A stretch of 64,000 bases of DNA, taken from positions 22,723,993 through 22,787,992 of the forward strand of contig CM033109.1 in NCBI GenBank assembly GCA_019321725.1, written 5' to 3'. The position numbers and the translations under genes are program-made. Below, one piece after another: positions 61,022-64,000 of the stretch; the first letter of the stretch is position 1; every line of letters begins with the position of its first letter. The notes beneath the pieces were generated by a model that saw only the letters and a program-made list of their open reading frames with translations, did no database searches and was not told the origin of the DNA. Source of the DNA: Paulownia fortunei (lineage: Eukaryota; Streptophyta; Magnoliopsida; Lamiales; Paulowniaceae).

Positions 61022-62601
61022 ATGGGTGATCCGACAATGGCAGGAGTCTTGGCCTCTAGTCATGGTGGAAATCATGTTCTGCTATGCTTCATAATTCATG
61101 TGTCAAAAGGCCCCTGGTTATGCTTGTTTGCATGCATTCTTGTTATGTGTGGAGCTGGTGCGACGTATCTGTTTGGGACTTAACTCCAAGGAGATAAAGT
61201 CGGGTCTAGGATATGACCAACACACTTGATCTCATTAGCTTCTATAAGGATCTTGGTGCCAGTGTTGGCATTCAATCAGGCCTCTTGGTCGAGATATCTC
61301 CTGTTTGGGTCACGCTTTTGATAGGCGCGGCTTGAAATTTTGAGGGCTATTTCTTGATATGGACGGCTGTCACTAGGAAGATTGCCAAACCTAAAGTGTG
61401 GCAAATGTGTGTGTACATGGGCGTTTGAGCCAATTCCCAGAAATTTTACAACACGATTGCTCTTGTTACCTCTGTCAGGAACTTCCCCCATGGCCGAGGG
61501 GTCATCATAGGTCTTTGGAAAGGTTATGCTGGATTAAGTGGTGCCATTTATACACAAATCTATTTGGCTATCTATGGAAATGATGCCAAGTCTCTTATTC
61601 TTCTAATTGCTTGGCTCCCATCAGTATTATCGGTATTGTTAGCCTTTGTAATACGCTAAATGAAGACTTTGAAGATGTCGAATGAGCTTAATGTCTTCTA
61701 TCATTTCCTTTATGCGACAATGGCTGTGGCATTGTTTGTCATGGTCATGACTATAGTTCAAAAAGAAGTGACTTTCTCACACACAGCCTATGCTTCTTGC
61801 TACTTGTCCCTGTTTTGATTTCCATTAAACAGGACTTAGTACTTTGGAGAAAAAAAAAAAAAGAAAGAATCAACCCAATTCTCCTAATATAACCATACCG
61901 AATCCACCAGAGTCCTTGGAGGACTCGAGGAAACCAGCATCAGTACCACAACCTTTGGCTGCAAAAAGAGAGGATATTAAGCCAACTTCCAAATGGTATC
62001 CGAACATAGTTAATAAACCGGAAAGGGGGGAAGATTACAACGTTTTGCAATCAATTATAAGCACTGATATGACATTGTTATTTGTGGCAGACGTTCTGTG
62101 GGCTTGGTTCATGCATTGCAGCTGTGGACAACATGGGACAGATTGGAGAATCACTAGGTTATCCTAATGACTACAAACTTTTGTGTCACTTCTCAGCATA
62201 ATTTTATCAGGGTACATGTCTGAATATTTACTTGGCAAGTACAAATTCCCTAGCCCTCTAATGATCACACTAATCCTCTTACTATCCTGCCTTGGCCTCA
62301 TCCTGGTTGACTTTCCTTTCACGGGATCACCCTACGTTGTATCAATAATCATCGGATTTTCATTTGGTGCACAATACACCATTGATGTTTGCAATTGTTT
62401 CTCTTCCGTTAGGCTCCTAAGTGAAGAATGTGAAGATCACTGGACCTCTTTACGATAAGCAAACAGAGAAAGATCTTGCAGACAAGGGGATTAGCAGATT
62501 ATCAGGGCAAGAATTGCTTTGCATCGGCAACCATTGCTTTCGGCAGCCTTATTATCAAGTAATAAGGTGCATGAGCACGAGGTATAGCCTGAGTTATGAC
62601 T
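61022..62601 (+). pseudogene. Nodulin-like / NFD4-type MFS transporter pseudogene
   Basis: Relic of a plant nodulin-like major facilitator membrane protein. The start reads MGDPTMAGVLASSHGG and later GPWLCLFACILVMCGAGATY, matching the first membrane segment. Reading then needs frame changes near 61181 (TAA) and 61222, and meets stops at 61332 (TGA), 61426 (TGA) and 61656 (TAA). Further blocks, each in a shifted frame: [51 protein letters not shown], an RKPASVPQPLAAKREDIKP linker, EDYNVLQSIISTDMTLLFVA and an MGQIGESLGYP block. MSEYLLGKYKFPSPLMITL and VKITGPLYDKQTEKDLADKG follow near the end. Several membrane segments between the last two blocks are missing. There are too many lesions to be functional. 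No introns are visible, but I cannot say whether it is a processed copy. Confidence 0.88.
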
Positions 62602-64000
62602 AAAAAGTCGACGATGCATCATACATTAAAAAGATTCAGAAAACAGTTGAACAGAATCAAATGTATTTCATTTCAAACCTCTCGTTACAACTGTAAGATC
62701 ATTCACTTACAAGAAAACTGTTATAAATTTTGTGCTTAATCTCCACATCGTAACATTGTTGAAAACAGACATGTTGTCGGTATAATCCTGAGCATCTTGA
62801 TACTTACTGACATAGTTTATAATCTAGAAAGAGGATTATTATACAATTTTACCATTACTTTTTAACACGAGCGCGCAGAATATTCTCAATTTGTTTGCAA
62901 AAGTATGACGGTAGAACTTGTATGTTGTGTTGGTTCTTGAATTTTAGTATCGAAAATATTAAGAAAATATTTTTCTCACTTTAAATGATAGTAATTCGTG
63001 CTTTATATTTTGATCGTTTTCCTTTTTCTTTGTCCTTTCTTCACCAAAATCCAAGATCGAAACACTTTTTTTTGTCCTATCAGCAACAGCAGGTCTTGGA
63101 CCTTATTGTTGAGATTTGTTTCTTCACTTTGAATTTTAATAATACATACTTAGGACAGAGCACAAATTAGGCTGAGTTCAGATGCTTGAAGTTTGACTCT
63201 GAAAACTGAAAATCAATTCATATTTTGGATGGAAATCTTTCTAATTTCAGTTCTGACATATTTGAATCATTTGCTTCAAAACAATGTTTTTAGCAGATAC
63301 TGATGATACTTGTTAGAATAGCAATGATTTTTAGCTTAAGTATACACAGATCAATTAGATGAGATGAGACATCTAATATCAATGTTTCCTGGCTCTGTCT
63401 TTCATTAAAATCGGACCCCACCAAATGTATTTAGAAAAATAACTTAATAAAATTTTCGACATATTTAATTTCACCTTGTAGATTACATCGAGTAAATTAG
63501 TTCGACGATAAAGTCGAGTACCAAAACTATTTTCAAATAAAAAAAATAATTTCAACAAAATTTTGTCATTGAGCGAACCATTTAAGAATGTCACTAAACT
63601 AAATATATTTATATGTCAAGTTGATCTATTACAATTTTACATTAGATTGATAGATTCCTATAATCATATTAAAGTTAAAAATCCAATTGTTTGTGATTGT
63701 TTAGGCTCTATACTTGATTAAAAGATTTTAATATATCCCATTGAAAAATATCAATAAATATGAAATAAATGAAACTGGTTCAAAGTAGAACGGTTTAAAA
63801 TGTGAATCCACTTTGTTTTTGTTAAGTCCGTAACTCCTTTAATTTGATAGTATAAATTATAAATCTACCATTACTAACATATTTAAATTTTATAATTTTA
63901 TTTTATCCACATACTTTGTAAGTTTATTTCGAAAGTAAAATCTAATATTGCTCAAATTGAAAAAATGGATTTTAATTAGATAAGCATACATTTAGTTCAA
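62602..64000. other. AT-rich intergenic region to the window edge
   Basis: No coding signal, RNA gene or repeat structure recognised. Confidence 0.5.

Overview
The window is nuclear DNA from a flowering plant, most likely a eudicot. It is AT-rich, its genes have many short exons with GT-AG introns of plant type, intergenic stretches are long, and every recognisable protein belongs to a plant family (alpha-L-fucosidase 1, serine carboxypeptidase-like, SAUR, XTH, FRA8/IRX7, nodulin-like MFS). I rebuilt exon structures by hand from splice sites and family motifs. All nine protein-coding models close in frame. There are no rRNA or tRNA genes and no CRISPR array.

Layout: 0-3.9 kb AT-rich intergenic; 3.9-7.6 kb alpha-L-fucosidase (+); 8.5-13.2 kb a METTL21-like protein methyltransferase (-) with nine coding exons; 16.2-29.3 kb three intact tandem serine carboxypeptidase-like genes (-), the last two being a recent duplication that includes flanking DNA, with a decayed coding fragment between copies A and B and a degenerate satellite-like array between B and C; 29.4-34.9 kb intergenic DNA with an LTR-like remnant; 35.0 kb a single-exon SAUR gene (+); 36.6-40.7 kb the ESCRT-III subunit VPS24 (-); 46.6-48.6 kb a group III-type XTH (+); 52.4-54.1 kb a FRA8/IRX7 family GT47 glycosyltransferase (-); 61.0-62.6 kb a badly broken nodulin-like/NFD4-type transporter pseudogene (+).

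Together: three genes act on wall polysaccharides (fucosidase, XTH, FRA8-type xylan synthesis). The carboxypeptidases are predicted vacuolar or secreted proteases, and VPS24 acts in endosomal sorting. From memory of the Arabidopsis map, FUC1, FRA8 and a nodulin-like MFS gene are consecutive (At2g28100, At2g28110, At2g28120), and VPS24.2 and SCPL48 are neighbours (At3g45000, At3g45010). The window appears to interleave these two ancestral blocks. I found no convincing new biological system. The most notable items are this merged gene order, the young carboxypeptidase duplication with its diverging G-rich upstream tracts, the local satellite array, and the unrecognised coding fragment.
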